This document shows, in pieces, positions 15,591 through 24,544 of a stretch of DNA of 64,000 nt. This DNA comes from Enterococcus pallens ATCC BAA-351 (GTDB taxonomy: Bacteria; Bacillota; Bacilli; Lactobacillales; Enterococcaceae). Both the position numbers and the translations under genes were made by a program. Numbering within the stretch: the first letter of the stretch is position 1; each line of letters opens with the position of its first letter. The notes under the pieces are model-generated. The model made no database searches, was not told the DNA's origin, and saw only the letters and a program-made list of their open reading frames with translations. The stretch is taken from contig NZ_ASWD01000001.1 of NCBI RefSeq assembly GCF_000407485.1, positions 434,001 to 498,000 of the forward strand, written 5' to 3'.

Positions 15591-17255
15591 TTATTCTTCA
15601 ATAGAAGTCCACTTATAATCCCATGAGGCTCCAGCAGGATGGTGAACAATTCCTTTGACCTTTTCATTAATCAAATGACCTTCTGCCTTTTGATAGATTG
15701 GGGCAATCCCCATTTCATCCACGATCAGCTTATTGGCCTTTTGCAAGTCTTCCCAACGAGCCGCTTCATTGGTAGCGTTGGTAGTAGCTGCTGATTCAAT
15801 CAATTTATCGTATTCAGGGTTGCTCCAGCGTCCACGGTTATAAGAATTCCCAGTGGTGAACAAATCAGTGAAGCTGCTTGGGTCAACATAGTCGGCACCC
15901 CAACCACCAAGCAATACATCAAAGTCTCCACTGTTTGAGCGATCCAAACGAACAGATAGCGGAACCGGTGTTGGTGTTACAGTCACACCAGGCAGATTTT
16001 CTTCAATACTGCTTTGCAGATATTCAATCAGCTTCTTGGTTGAGTCTGTATCTGACGCTAAAATATTAAAGTTCAAGGAATCAATGTTCAAGGCTTGCTT
16101 CGCTTTGTCCCAATGCTCCTTGGCTTTTTCTTTATTGTAGGAAACTAAATTGCCGGCTTCCTTAGCAAAATCTTCGTCGGTTTTTGGATCTTTAGACATA
16201 TCCTCTGGAACTAGACCGGTTGAGGCAATCGAGCCATCCCCTAAAATTTGCTTCGTCAAGGCATCTCGATTGATTGAATAAGAAATGGCTTTACGCAAAT
16301 CTTCATTGCGGAAAGGAGAATTGTCTTCCCGTTGGTTGTACTCCAAATAGTACGTCGTAGCTTCTTTAAAGGATTGATAGCTAGGATCATTAGCATTTTG
16401 CTGAGCCAGTTCGCCTGAAAGAATGACATCATCCGCTTGACCGTCCTTAAACAGATTCAACGCAGTCGAAGATTCTTTTACTACACTGACATTAACATCC
16501 GACAGCTTAACAGTATCCTTGTCCCAATAATTATCATTTTTCTTATAAGACCATTCGGTGTCCGTTCCTGGACCGTCAAAGCCTTCTAAGGTAAATGGAC
16601 CATTGTAAACGGCTTTATCACTCTTAGTCGCATATTCCTTGCCGTTTTCTTCTACCACCTTTTGGTTTTGCGGGAAGAAGGATGGGAAGGCCAACAGATA
16701 TTGGAAGTACGGTGTTGCTTGCTCCAAGGTAATTTCCAGCTCATGATCATTTACAGCTTTAATGCCTAATTCTGATGGTTGCTTCTCTCCTGCAGTAATA
16801 ACTGCGGCATTTTTAACAGGTTCAAACAAGTAGGCATACTCAGAAGCCGTTTCCGGTTTAACCGTTCGTTGCCAGCCATAGACATAATCTTGGGCTGTTA
16901 CTGGATCACCATTCGACCATTTTGCGTCCTCTCTTAATTTGATTTTATAAGTTAAACCGTCTTCACTAACCTCTGCCATTTCACTAGCACCGGCAGCTTG
17001 CGGCTTATTATCTTTATCTAAACGGTAGATTCCTTCATATACATTGTTTAACGCTGAGAAACTAATTGTATCGGTTGCCAGCGACAAATCAGCAGAAGGC
17101 ATTTCTTGTGGAACGACGACATTGAACACCCCACTTTGGCCTCCGCCACCGCCTGCTGCACTGCTGCTCCCTGTATCACTGTCACTATTGCCATAGCATC
17201 CTGCCAACGCGATTCCACACAATGCAATAACACCAAACGCCATCATCTTCTTCAT
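15591..17255 (-). CDS. oppA: Oligopeptide-binding lipoprotein OppA
   Basis: This 554-residue SBP_bac_5 protein has a signal peptide and lipobox LAGC (Cys20), then a Gly/Ser-rich linker, as in Gram-positive OppA. Sections such as LREDAKWSNGDPVTAQDYVYGW and GGWGADYVDPSSFTDLF are typical peptide-binding-protein motifs. ATG at 17255 is preferred over 17261 because AAGGGGA directly abuts the first ATG. It captures peptides for OppBCDF, and a strong promoter lies upstream. Confidence 0.93.
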   Translation of the reverse strand: MKKMMAFGVIALCGIALAGCYGNSDSDTGSSSAAGGGGGQSGVFNVVVPQEMPSADLSLATDTISFSALNNVYEGIYRLDKDNKPQAAGASEMAEVSEDGLTYKIKLREDAKWSNGDPVTAQDYVYGWQRTVKPETASEYAYLFEPVKNAAVITAGEKQPSELGIKAVNDHELEITLEQATPYFQYLLAFPSFFPQNQKVVEENGKEYATKSDKAVYNGPFTLEGFDGPGTDTEWSYKKNDNYWDKDTVKLSDVNVSVVKESSTALNLFKDGQADDVILSGELAQQNANDPSYQSFKEATTYYLEYNQREDNSPFRNEDLRKAISYSINRDALTKQILGDGSIASTGLVPEDMSKDPKTDEDFAKEAGNLVSYNKEKAKEHWDKAKQALNIDSLNFNILASDTDSTKKLIEYLQSSIEENLPGVTVTPTPVPLSVRLDRSNSGDFDVLLGGWGADYVDPSSFTDLFTTGNSYNRGRWSNPEYDKLIESAATTNATNEAARWEDLQKANKLIVDEMGIAPIYQKAEGHLINEKVKGIVHHPAGASWDYKWTSIEE

Positions 17256-17313
17256 ATACATTCCCCTTTTTCCAAATATTCAGATTACTCTGTGTTTTTT
17301 GATGATGGTTTGT

Positions 17314-17342
17314 ATTCTAAATAAGTCGTCATTAAAAATCAA
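17314..17342 (-). promoter_or_regulatory. oppA promoter
   Basis: On the minus strand TTGATT (17342-17337), a 17-nt spacer and TAGAAT (17319-17314) make a good sigma-A promoter about 60 nt upstream of the oppA start. Confidence 0.7.
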
Positions 17343-17990
17343 TCATTTTATCTTAATCATAATGTTAAATAACTGTCATCATTAAGTTATAAACTCATAA
17401 ACTACTAACAAAACACCCCTCAACCCCTGCTAAGTAATTTTAAATAACTCAAATTTTTATCTTTATATGTACCGATACTCATGTTATTTTTTCTAATAAT
17501 TTTTATTTCAGATTCTGTCTTGTGATTTAATAAACTTCTAATTTTAAACGCTTATAAAAAGTAAGCTTCTGAAAATAACTATTTTTAGAAACTGATAAAC
17601 AGTCGTTTTTGAAATTTAGACGTTTTTTTTTAAAAATATATTTATGTGCTTTTACTTGATGTTCAGCCTTAAACTAATTCACTCTAGACCTTTACCAACT
17701 ACTTAGGATTTGCAAGATTTAGTCACAAATATGTGATCTTTTTTACCCCACGATGCGTTTGCCAATTTTTTGTACGTTCTAATCTCCGTTTCCTAATATT
17801 GTAAAAAAATTTTTTACCCAAGGTGATTGATTTTTAAAAACAATTTTTTTGTATAATTATTTTTCTTAACTCTTGGAAATTCAGTTCTGACAATCATTCG
17901 TAATTGTAGTAGTTTTTTTAAAATATCACCTATAATCTATTTTCCGCCGATTACAAAAAATAATCTCCGAGAAAAATAAGAAAACACTAT

Positions 17991-18019
17991 TGATTTTCTA
18001 TATCCTATTGTAGTAATAT
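17991..18019 (+). promoter_or_regulatory. Promoter of the gene at 18055
   Basis: TTGATT, a 17-nt spacer and TAATAT form a strong sigma-A promoter; GGAGAG follows 8 nt before the ATG. Confidence 0.7.
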
Positions 18020-18054
18020 GAAACCGTATTCTTATAACGGCGAGGAGAGTTAAA

Positions 18055-19089
18055 ATGACAAAAGTAAAGTTGGGCAGATCACAGGTATTTGGATTTAGAA
18101 ATCGGAAAAATTTAGAAAAGCGCATAAATGACTACTATAAAGAGACTCAAGATGCCGTTCATGTCATCTTTTGTGCAATTGCCATTGCTGTACGAAATGG
18201 GTTGAGTGCGTCTGATTTTTCTTTCATTGCCAAGGAATTAATTCGGTCCTTATTCTTGGAAAACGATGCTGTTCGATCCATCCCACTTTCTTGTATTTAC
18301 TTCCGCGATCATTTTAACGACGACGAATTGCAAACCGTTATCAACCGCCTATTCAACAGCCAAGAAGAATTTGAGCAATTAACCGAGAGCACTCGTTTAT
18401 ATATAGAAGATCTGCGTCCTTTATTGAACTCTAAGGAACAGCCTACCAAACAGAAATCCAATATGATTTCCTACTTCAAGGATGCCAATGGCAAAAAACA
18501 CAGCTGGACCCTCAGCAATGTCAATCCTACTATCACAAAAGAACAACACTATGCCCTCCTATCGATTTTAGGAACCTTGGACATTTTTGAAAAAGATGGG
18601 GTCCGTCGTTTTGTGGAGCCGATTTATGCGGATTTCTTAATTTATAAGTCAGGCTTTGATAACAGAAATGAAGAAGAAGCAGTGAAATTGCAGCAAAAAC
18701 TCAGCGGGAAGCTATTACCAATTACTACCCAAGTTGAAGTCGAAACCGCTAATGATGCTGAAACGGCTGAAGAGGAAACTGCTCTTAACCCTAACGATGA
18801 TCAAGACATCCAGGCTCAACGGGATTTCTTAATGGAGAATTTCGATCCTTCCACCGTGCCGGAAGAAGAGCTTCCTGATTTGACGCTGAAAGCTATTTTA
18901 GAGAGGAAACCATTGCGGCAGGTTCAGCAGGAACAGGAGAAAGCAGATAGTGAAAAAAGCCAGAGTAAACGGCCACTTACTAGAGAAGAACGACTCAGAC
19001 AGCTTCAAGCGCTGCGCAAGGGCAAGCCGCAGCAAAACAAACCAAGCATCATCAATCAAATCAACCGGCGGAGAAAAAAGCGGAAGTAG
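18055..19089 (+). CDS. Hypothetical protein, charged C-terminus
   Basis: I do not recognise this 344-residue protein. No signal peptide or membrane segment is evident. Residues about 1-115 look helical, about 135-205 form a mixed region, 225-275 is very acidic (runs of E/D), and the last 60 residues are strongly basic, ending in RRRKKRK. The acidic-then-basic tail suggests binding to nucleic acid or a protein partner, but this is inference. It stands alone with its own promoter after a long AT-rich gap and faces a convergent lipase-like gene. Confidence 0.75.
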   Translation: MTKVKLGRSQVFGFRNRKNLEKRINDYYKETQDAVHVIFCAIAIAVRNGLSASDFSFIAKELIRSLFLENDAVRSIPLSCIYFRDHFNDDELQTVINRLFNSQEEFEQLTESTRLYIEDLRPLLNSKEQPTKQKSNMISYFKDANGKKHSWTLSNVNPTITKEQHYALLSILGTLDIFEKDGVRRFVEPIYADFLIYKSGFDNRNEEEAVKLQQKLSGKLLPITTQVEVETANDAETAEEETALNPNDDQDIQAQRDFLMENFDPSTVPEEELPDLTLKAILERKPLRQVQQEQEKADSEKSQSKRPLTREERLRQLQALRKGKPQQNKPSIINQINRRRKKRK

Positions 19090-19109
19090 CGCGGCTTTTG
19101 GAGCGGTAC

Positions 19110-19148
19110 AAAAAAACGCCCAACACATCATTCCCATGTGTTTGACGT
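19110..19148 (-). terminator. Terminator between the unknown gene and the lipase-like gene
   Basis: AACACAT (19122-19128) pairs with ATGTGTT (19136-19142), extended by ACG/CGT, and is followed on the minus strand by a T-run. Confidence 0.7.
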
Positions 19149-19167
19149 CTCAAATTATGTTTAGCAG

Positions 19168-20520
19168 CTAATAGCCTTTTTCCTTTAGATCAAGAATCAG
19201 CTCTTTGTAAAATTCACGGACATCAAAGCCGTCAATGTTTTCCCTGGTTAAGTCAATGACATCGGCATGGGAAATTCCACGTCTGGCTGGTGGTTCCACT
19301 ACTATGGTTTCTTCAAAGTAGCCCGCTGACTCGACTGAAACCAGCCCGTCATTGCGGCCATCAAAGTGCTTAACGATTGGATAAAAAAGATTCAAGGGAA
19401 ACTTGCCGCTGCTGGCCTTTTTTACAAAGGTGGCAACACTTTGATAACGTACCCCCGCCATGTTCGGCATTTGCTGATTAAGTGTCAAACAGGCTTCGTC
19501 GCTTAAATCACTGACAGCCGTTAAAAAGTTGGGGTCAGAATCTCCCAGCTTGCGAAACGTTCCGTTATAAACAGCTTCAACAGCGCTGACTATTTTAGCC
19601 GGAGCTTTCTTCAGTAAGTAATTGGCAAAAATACAGCCTTGATGAGGCGTATTAATGGTGGTCAAAGAGGCCACATAGGGTGCGCTTCCACAGTTGGAGA
19701 TAGCATAGCGGCTGTCGAGACCACCTTTAGAGTGAGCAATGATATTTACTTTTTCACAGCCCGTCTCTTCGACAATTTTCTGAATCTGCTCTGCCAGCTG
19801 TGCACCACAATAAGCTACTGCCTGGGCAGAATCTTGATTGCCGTAATAGATTTCAGCTCCTCGCTGCTTTAAAAAGCGAGGGATGCGTCCCCAATAATTG
19901 AGGGCTTCAATATCTCGAAAAAAGACCCCGTGAACCAGCAGGATCGGGTATTTTGTGCGGCACTGCTGCGTCTCGGCAGCTACCTCGTCGACTAAATCCT
20001 TTTGATATTCAAATGCCAGCTCTCGTTCAACAATGGCAATTACCTTCAGCAGCATGTAAATATTTACCAAAGGAATCCATCCGCATAAGACAGCAAGAAT
20101 CCGCATTTTCAGCCCTAACTGAACAGAAGTTAGAAAGACCCGAATCATCCCGTTCCAAAATAATACAGCTTCCAGCAACATAAACCAAGCCGCACCTGCC
20201 AAGGCATGGGGCCAGAAGATTTGATTAAACAGCAAGAAAAAAAGCACCATTACTAGCATCAGCAAACAGCTCATGATAAAAATCTTCAAAGATAGACAGC
20301 CGCTGTAAAGAATACTCAAGTGCCTGCGCTCAAACTGTTTTGCTGGAAAATGATGAATCAGCACCAACGACGCCGCCAAGCTAGCCACAAAAACCACCAG
20401 CTTAATTAGAAATCCCGATAACCCTGCCAAGCAGATAATCGGAACCACAATACATAAGTTGTATAGAAACGCATATATAAAGGTGTAGCTAGCATCTCTC
20501 AGTAAAAAAGCCCGCAACAT
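19168..20520 (-). CDS. Membrane-anchored alpha/beta hydrolase (lipase-like)
   Basis: At 450 residues, the N-terminal third has about five transmembrane segments and the C-terminal part is a lipase-like alpha/beta hydrolase. Visible features are the oxyanion-region LLVHGVFF, nucleophile serine in AHSKGG, TINTPHQG downstream, an acid in DGRNDGLVS and a histidine in GISHADV. The active site is probably cytoplasmic, since it follows the membrane segments and a basic linker. The frame opens at 20604, but ATG at 20520 has GGGGGAGG upstream. A lipid ester is a plausible substrate; the exact one is unknown. Confidence 0.82.
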   Translation of the reverse strand: MLRAFLLRDASYTFIYAFLYNLCIVVPIICLAGLSGFLIKLVVFVASLAASLVLIHHFPAKQFERRHLSILYSGCLSLKIFIMSCLLMLVMVLFFLLFNQIFWPHALAGAAWFMLLEAVLFWNGMIRVFLTSVQLGLKMRILAVLCGWIPLVNIYMLLKVIAIVERELAFEYQKDLVDEVAAETQQCRTKYPILLVHGVFFRDIEALNYWGRIPRFLKQRGAEIYYGNQDSAQAVAYCGAQLAEQIQKIVEETGCEKVNIIAHSKGGLDSRYAISNCGSAPYVASLTTINTPHQGCIFANYLLKKAPAKIVSAVEAVYNGTFRKLGDSDPNFLTAVSDLSDEACLTLNQQMPNMAGVRYQSVATFVKKASSGKFPLNLFYPIVKHFDGRNDGLVSVESAGYFEETIVVEPPARRGISHADVIDLTRENIDGFDVREFYKELILDLKEKGY

Positions 20521-20661
20521 CGTCACCCTCCCCCTTTTCCTTCTATTAAAGTATAGCATAATCCTTTGATGGTATCCTGACTGTATTGACAGGCTCAATT
20601 TCACCTCTGCTATTTCTTCAAACTGCGAGATACTTTATACTTGTAAAAAAAGGAGAGTCCA

Positions 20662-21267
20662 ATGACTAAGTTTGCCTCCATCACTATTGATGCCCTTTTG
20701 CAAATCAAGCGCAACTCAACGGTCACTTTTACTAACTTAGGCTTGAGCTTGCTCTTTTCCCTTCTATTAAATGGATTAGGCAGAGTTTATTTGGTATTAG
20801 TAAAAGCTAAGCTGGAAAATCAACAGCAGCTGGATACCTCCAGCTTGGTAAGTGCACAGCAGCAGCTGATTTTATTGTTGACTATTTTTCAGGTTTTGAC
20901 AGCTGCAGCGCTTTTGACTGCCGCCGTTTTAGGAACGCTTTATTACAGCACCATTTTTACGAAACATTTCCTTGCTGCCAAGGAAGAATTTGCGATTATG
21001 AAGTATCTTGGTGCCTCCAGCGGGTATGTAGCCTTCCCCCTCTTTTTAGAAACTTGGCTGACTCTGCTGGCGGGATTCGGCTTGGGCACTAAATTTATCC
21101 GCCTGCTGTATCAAGGTATTGCTGATAATTCTGGAACTGCCCTGCGAAGCTACTTAATTCAACCCGTCTATTTCATCAAAGCCGTCGAACTGCCAGTGAT
21201 GATTGCCTTGACGCTCATTTCGCTTGTCCTAACGCTTCGTGCTTATCAGAAAATAGAGACCTATTAA
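20662..21267 (+). CDS. FtsX-like membrane protein without an ATPase partner
   Basis: This 201-residue protein has four hydrophobic segments (about 22-45, 70-95, 115-137, 170-192). The segment EFAIMKYLGASSGYVAFPLF strongly recalls the FtsX permease core, where EI.IM..VGAS is typical. FtsX is about 300 residues with an extracellular domain and an FtsE partner; here the external loop is short and no ATPase is adjacent. AAAGGAG precedes the ATG. It is followed after 10 nt by a lipoprotein gene, so the two may work together at the envelope. Annotation as FtsX-like is a domain-level inference. Confidence 0.65.
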   Translation: MTKFASITIDALLQIKRNSTVTFTNLGLSLLFSLLLNGLGRVYLVLVKAKLENQQQLDTSSLVSAQQQLILLLTIFQVLTAAALLTAAVLGTLYYSTIFTKHFLAAKEEFAIMKYLGASSGYVAFPLFLETWLTLLAGFGLGTKFIRLLYQGIADNSGTALRSYLIQPVYFIKAVELPVMIALTLISLVLTLRAYQKIETY

Positions 21268-21277
21268 GGAGAATCTA

Positions 21278-21754
21278 ATGAAAAAAAGACGACTCACATT
21301 CTGTTTACTACTAAGCTTTGTATTTTGGCTGAGCGCCTGTACGCCTGTTTCCAAAATGGAGACCTTATCAACAGCAGAAACTGACTATGAAGTACTGAAG
21401 TATGGTTCAGAGGATCTTGTCGCCTTTCCTTCAGCTAAGCTCACCTTTTTAGAAAGTGGCAAAGACAGTTCAGCTATTTTTTATTGCAGAATTAAATGGA
21501 CCAACGAATCAGAAGAGATTCTTTCATTTAATGAAATGTTCCCTATCTTTAAAGGTGAGCAGGTCAAAGAGCCCAACGACCCAAATGCTCTGCCACTGGA
21601 CCTGCTGGAGCTGCCTGATGCTGAGAAGAAAATCCCACCCCCAAAATCGCAAAGCTTAATCCTTCGATTCAAGCTGGAAAATCAAAAAGATAAGGTCTAC
21701 TTAACCTTTGGAACCATTGATGGCTTTGAAAAGCATTACGATGTGGATATTTAA
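21278..21754 (+). CDS. Small lipoprotein, possibly DUF5067-like
   Basis: This 158-residue protein has a signal peptide and lipobox LSAC (Cys21). The mature part looks like an all-beta domain (IKWTNESEEILSFNEMFPIF; LILRFKLENQKDKVYLTFG), similar in style to the DUF5067/Ig-like lipoproteins of Firmicutes, though I am not sure of the family. It is 10 nt downstream of the FtsX-like gene with its own AAGGAG, so the pair is an operon. Confidence 0.7.
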   Translation: MKKRRLTFCLLLSFVFWLSACTPVSKMETLSTAETDYEVLKYGSEDLVAFPSAKLTFLESGKDSSAIFYCRIKWTNESEEILSFNEMFPIFKGEQVKEPNDPNALPLDLLELPDAEKKIPPPKSQSLILRFKLENQKDKVYLTFGTIDGFEKHYDVDI

Positions 21755-21760
21755 CAATCA

Positions 21761-21806
21761 AAAAGCATCCGCTTCACGGTCAAAGCCGTAAAGCGGATGC
21801 TTTTTA
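21761..21806. terminator. Bidirectional terminator
   Basis: AAAAGCATCCGCTT pairs with AAGCGGATGCTTTTT around an inner ACGG/CCGT pairing; it serves the plus lipoprotein gene and the convergent PEBP gene. Confidence 0.88.
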
Positions 21807-21823
21807 TTCCTATTCGGCTAATT

Positions 21824-22387
21824 TTAGTCTCCTGGGTATTCCCCAATAACAGAACCATATTGTACAATGTGCCCCTCCATTGCCGCTAACAATTCTTCCT
21901 TTTTTGAAGTGGTTTCCAGCGTCAATTTTTTATTCAGCGCAAAAACGTGGTACTTGTACCGATGACTGCCAAAGGGCGGCTTAGGTCCACGGTAACGATG
22001 CTTGCCATAACCGACTCCCTGACTAGCTCCTGATAGCTCTGGCACACTTGGTCCATGAGGAATTGCTTCTGAAATCACTTGCTGGACAGGAAGGTTCCAA
22101 ATGACCCAGTGATTGTACACCCCCATCAGCGGATGATCAATGTCGTCCATGATTACAGCTAAAGAAACGACGTCACTATCTAAATCAGACAGTTGCATTG
22201 CTGGTGAAATGTCCTCACCATTACCAGAGTATCGTTCTGGTATCTTTCCATCCGAACCGAACGCTGGAATCGTGACCGATAAAGGCTGATAATTCTTGTC
22301 AACCACAATATCCGGCTTTTGTTTCAGTTTGATTAGCAGGACAGCAACGAGTATAACAGCTAAAATAGCACCCAAAATTTTTGCCAT
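21824..22387 (-). CDS. YbhB/YbcL-type PEBP family protein with N-terminal membrane anchor
   Basis: This 187-residue protein has an N-terminal hydrophobic segment (about 4-22) and a PEBP fold. Family marks are ISPAMQLSD, the ligand-site DIDHPLMGVYNHWVIWNLP, GYGKHRYRGPKPP and the HRYKYHVFAL strand. Bacterial YbhB/YbcL proteins bind small anionic ligands; no specific role is assigned. It overlaps the stop of the upstream Crp/Fnr gene by 1 nt, implying co-expression. Confidence 0.88.
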   Translation of the reverse strand: MAKILGAILAVILVAVLLIKLKQKPDIVVDKNYQPLSVTIPAFGSDGKIPERYSGNGEDISPAMQLSDLDSDVVSLAVIMDDIDHPLMGVYNHWVIWNLPVQQVISEAIPHGPSVPELSGASQGVGYGKHRYRGPKPPFGSHRYKYHVFALNKKLTLETTSKKEELLAAMEGHIVQYGSVIGEYPGD

Positions 22388-22980
22388 CAGACTTCCTCCC
22401 TTAATGTACGGCGGATTCGACTGAGGGAAACTGGCGTGATACCTACATAGCTAGCAATGTGGGCATGATTGACTCGTTGATCAATGGTGGGAATCATTTG
22501 TTTCAATTCAACATAGCGTTCGGTGGCATTTTGATTAATCAAGGCGGTTTCTCTCATTAACTTATGACGCAAGGTTTCTTCTAGTAAACCGATATATATC
22601 CAGGTTAAAGCGGGTTCAGCTACCATCAGCTCCTGAACTTTCTTGCAATCAAAGCATACTGTCTCACAGGGTTCAACGGCTTCGAAGTTGCACATCACCT
22701 GGCCACCGTAAACGACATTGTGCGTACCGAAGACTCTTCCCTCCTGCATAAAAAGATGGGTCAGATCATTGCCCTGACTATCTAAATAAAACTTACGAAC
22801 GAGTCCCTTTACCAATAAATACAGCCGACTTTCCGTGTCACCAGCAGCAACAATTAACTCACCTGCTTGGAACTCAACTTTAGTTCCCAATGACACAATT
22901 TTTGTGAAAAGCTCCTGATTGATGGGTACTTTTTGATAGCAGTTAATTAGTTCGCGAAGACTTGTTTCAATTCCTGTCAT
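22387..22980 (-). CDS. Crp/Fnr-family transcriptional regulator
   Basis: At about 197 residues it has a cyclic-nucleotide-like beta barrel (about 25-115; AGELIVAAGDTESRLYLLVKG) and a C-terminal helix-turn-helix (HAHIASYVGITPVSLSRIRR). It lacks the N-terminal Cys cluster of Fnr. ATG 22980 or the adjacent GTG 22983 can start it, with GGAGG just upstream. It is the first gene of a two-gene unit with the PEBP protein. The effector is unknown. Confidence 0.85.
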   Translation of the reverse strand: MTGIETSLRELINCYQKVPINQELFTKIVSLGTKVEFQAGELIVAAGDTESRLYLLVKGLVRKFYLDSQGNDLTHLFMQEGRVFGTHNVVYGGQVMCNFEAVEPCETVCFDCKKVQELMVAEPALTWIYIGLLEETLRHKLMRETALINQNATERYVELKQMIPTIDQRVNHAHIASYVGITPVSLSRIRRTLREEV

Positions 22981-23053
22981 CACCAGCTGCCTCCATTCCT
23001 TTTTTTATATTGTAAAGGTCTGAAGGAACTCTGTCATTATCATAAGATAAGTA

Positions 23054-23980
23054 CTAGCTTTCTTTCGTGTCTACATACGCTGCATCTAAAACGGGATTGC
23101 TTTGGTTCTCAATTAAATCATCTACATACGTTGCGACTACTTTAGAAATCGCTTTAGTGGCGGTTTGAAAGAAAATGCTAGGTGTGTTGTCGATCGTATA
23201 ATGCAAAATTGAATCGACTTCATAAAGGGATTCGTCATCCTCGCTAGGTCGGCAGGTTTCGATAGCACCGTTGGTATCGCTGCTGATATCAATAATTAAT
23301 GAATGAGGCGGCAGCTTTTTCAAGTCCGCTCTCGAAATAATGTGGTCTTCTCGCTCTTTGTCCCATTTTACGGCATTGACAATCACATCAAACTGCTCCA
23401 ATTCCTTTTGCAGAAGTTTTTCCTGGTGGCGATTGTAAATCACCACTTCAGCCCCTAATTTTTCTAATAGGCGAATGGCTCCTTGCGCCACATTTCCCCG
23501 ACCAATTACGGCTGCTTTGGTTTCCTCTGGTAGTTTCCCATAAAGCAAATAGGCATGCATAACGGCTGCCTCGCCAGCAAGTCGATTATTTTCCCAAAAG
23601 CAGTGACGATTGTCTTGATACATTCGTTCCCAAGCAATCATCTCAATGTCCCACCCGTAAAGCGGCTCCAATTTTCCTTGATTTGAGCTTGTATGAATCC
23701 AGCCAAACATTACTTGTCCGGCCTTTAATGCATCTAAATAGTCCGCTTCACCAATCTTAGGATCACAAATGATAGCTTGCTTCAGCACTTCGTCGCGCTG
23801 AGCCACTCGACAGCCTAGCTGTTCATAAGTCCCATCCTCAATTCCAAAATGTTTACCATAGCCTGTTTCAAAAACCAGCTGCTGTTTGTTTTTAATTCCT
23901 TTTATGTCTGCCGGCAGCAAGGCTCGGCGTTTTTCATTTGATTTATGTCCGATCACAAATCCCATCGTTCGTTTACTCAT
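23054..23980 (-). CDS. ceo: N5-(carboxyethyl)ornithine synthase family protein
   Basis: This 308-residue NADPH-dependent enzyme resembles Lactococcus lactis CEOS (313 residues), which reductively joins pyruvate to the side-chain amino group of ornithine. It shares the alanine-dehydrogenase-like layout: GHKSNEKRRALLPADIK at the N-terminus, AVIGRGNVAQGAIRLL as nucleotide-binding loop (about 165), then ISSDTNGAIET and DNTPSIFFQTATKAISK. ATG 23980 follows AGGAGG; the frame continues upstream to 24001 without support. It is a single gene. A close alternative is a saccharopine- or alanine-dehydrogenase-like enzyme with another substrate. Confidence 0.8.
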   Translation of the reverse strand: MSKRTMGFVIGHKSNEKRRALLPADIKGIKNKQQLVFETGYGKHFGIEDGTYEQLGCRVAQRDEVLKQAIICDPKIGEADYLDALKAGQVMFGWIHTSSNQGKLEPLYGWDIEMIAWERMYQDNRHCFWENNRLAGEAAVMHAYLLYGKLPEETKAAVIGRGNVAQGAIRLLEKLGAEVVIYNRHQEKLLQKELEQFDVIVNAVKWDKEREDHIISRADLKKLPPHSLIIDISSDTNGAIETCRPSEDDESLYEVDSILHYTIDNTPSIFFQTATKAISKVVATYVDDLIENQSNPVLDAAYVDTKES

Positions 23981-24127
23981 TGTTCTTCCTCCTTCTTCCA
24001 AGCATTTATTTACTGTCCAAAAAGTCTTGATGCTTAAGTCAGTTATCCTGAAATTTCTAGGTTCAAATTAATTGTATCACGAAGATTTTCTTTCACTAAA
24101 TTTAAACTCTCACAGAAAATGCCGCCG

Positions 24128-24178
24128 CAAAAAAGAGCCTGCTTTACGACTCAGGCCGTAAAACAAGCTCTTTTATTA
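24128..24178 (-). terminator. Terminator of the pepV-OPT-pqqD operon
   Basis: AAGAGC...CTTTACG pairs with CGTAAA...GCTCTT across an 8-nt loop; on the minus strand TTTTTT follows. It overlaps the stop of the PqqD-like gene. Confidence 0.8.
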
Positions 24179-24544
24179 GCTTACTCGTTCAATATATTTT
24201 TCGTTTTTTTCCAAATGATTCAAGTACAGTAGCAGACGATCATACAATTGAGCGTTGGCTTCTTCATAGGCTTCACCTAAGCGTTCGCCAATCTCTCGCA
24301 CATCGCGTTGCCCATCAATTTGCTGGAAGATAAAGCTGCCGTATTGATCCAGCTCCATCTCGGACGTTTCTGGAATCTTGTACTTGATTTTTCGCAGCAT
24401 GCGCTGAATCCAAGCATTTTGTTCTTTGATTACAAAGACGATGCCATCACGGACTTCATAGTGCAGGCCCGGCTTCATCTGGTAGACACGATCCAATAAT
24501 TGATCCGTTTCAGCATTGAGTGCAGCTGAAGTTTTATTTGTCAT
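24176..24544 (-). CDS. PqqD-family protein
   Basis: This 122-residue protein has a C-terminal PqqD/RRE-like winged helix (LDQYGSFIFQQIDGQRDVREIGERL at about 65-90, then a long helix). In characterised systems such domains bind leader peptides for radical-SAM or other RiPP enzymes. Here no radical SAM enzyme or precursor peptide is adjacent. Instead it overlaps the 3' end of an OPT peptide transporter by 11 nt and shares an operon with a dipeptidase. Its role may be in handling peptides delivered by OPT. The family call is good, the function open. Confidence 0.8.
   Translation of the reverse strand: MTNKTSAALNAETDQLLDRVYQMKPGLHYEVRDGIVFVIKEQNAWIQRMLRKIKYKIPETSEMELDQYGSFIFQQIDGQRDVREIGERLGEAYEEANAQLYDRLLLYLNHLEKNEKYIERVS

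Larger units (their letters stand above)
17256..18054. other. AT-rich intergenic region of about 800 nt
   Basis: No coding sequence, tRNA or recognisable structured RNA was found. The region is clearly more AT-rich than its surroundings, with several long A and T runs. It contains the outward promoters of oppA (minus) and of the unknown gene at 18055 (plus). The middle, about 17400-17980, is unexplained. Confidence 0.6.
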
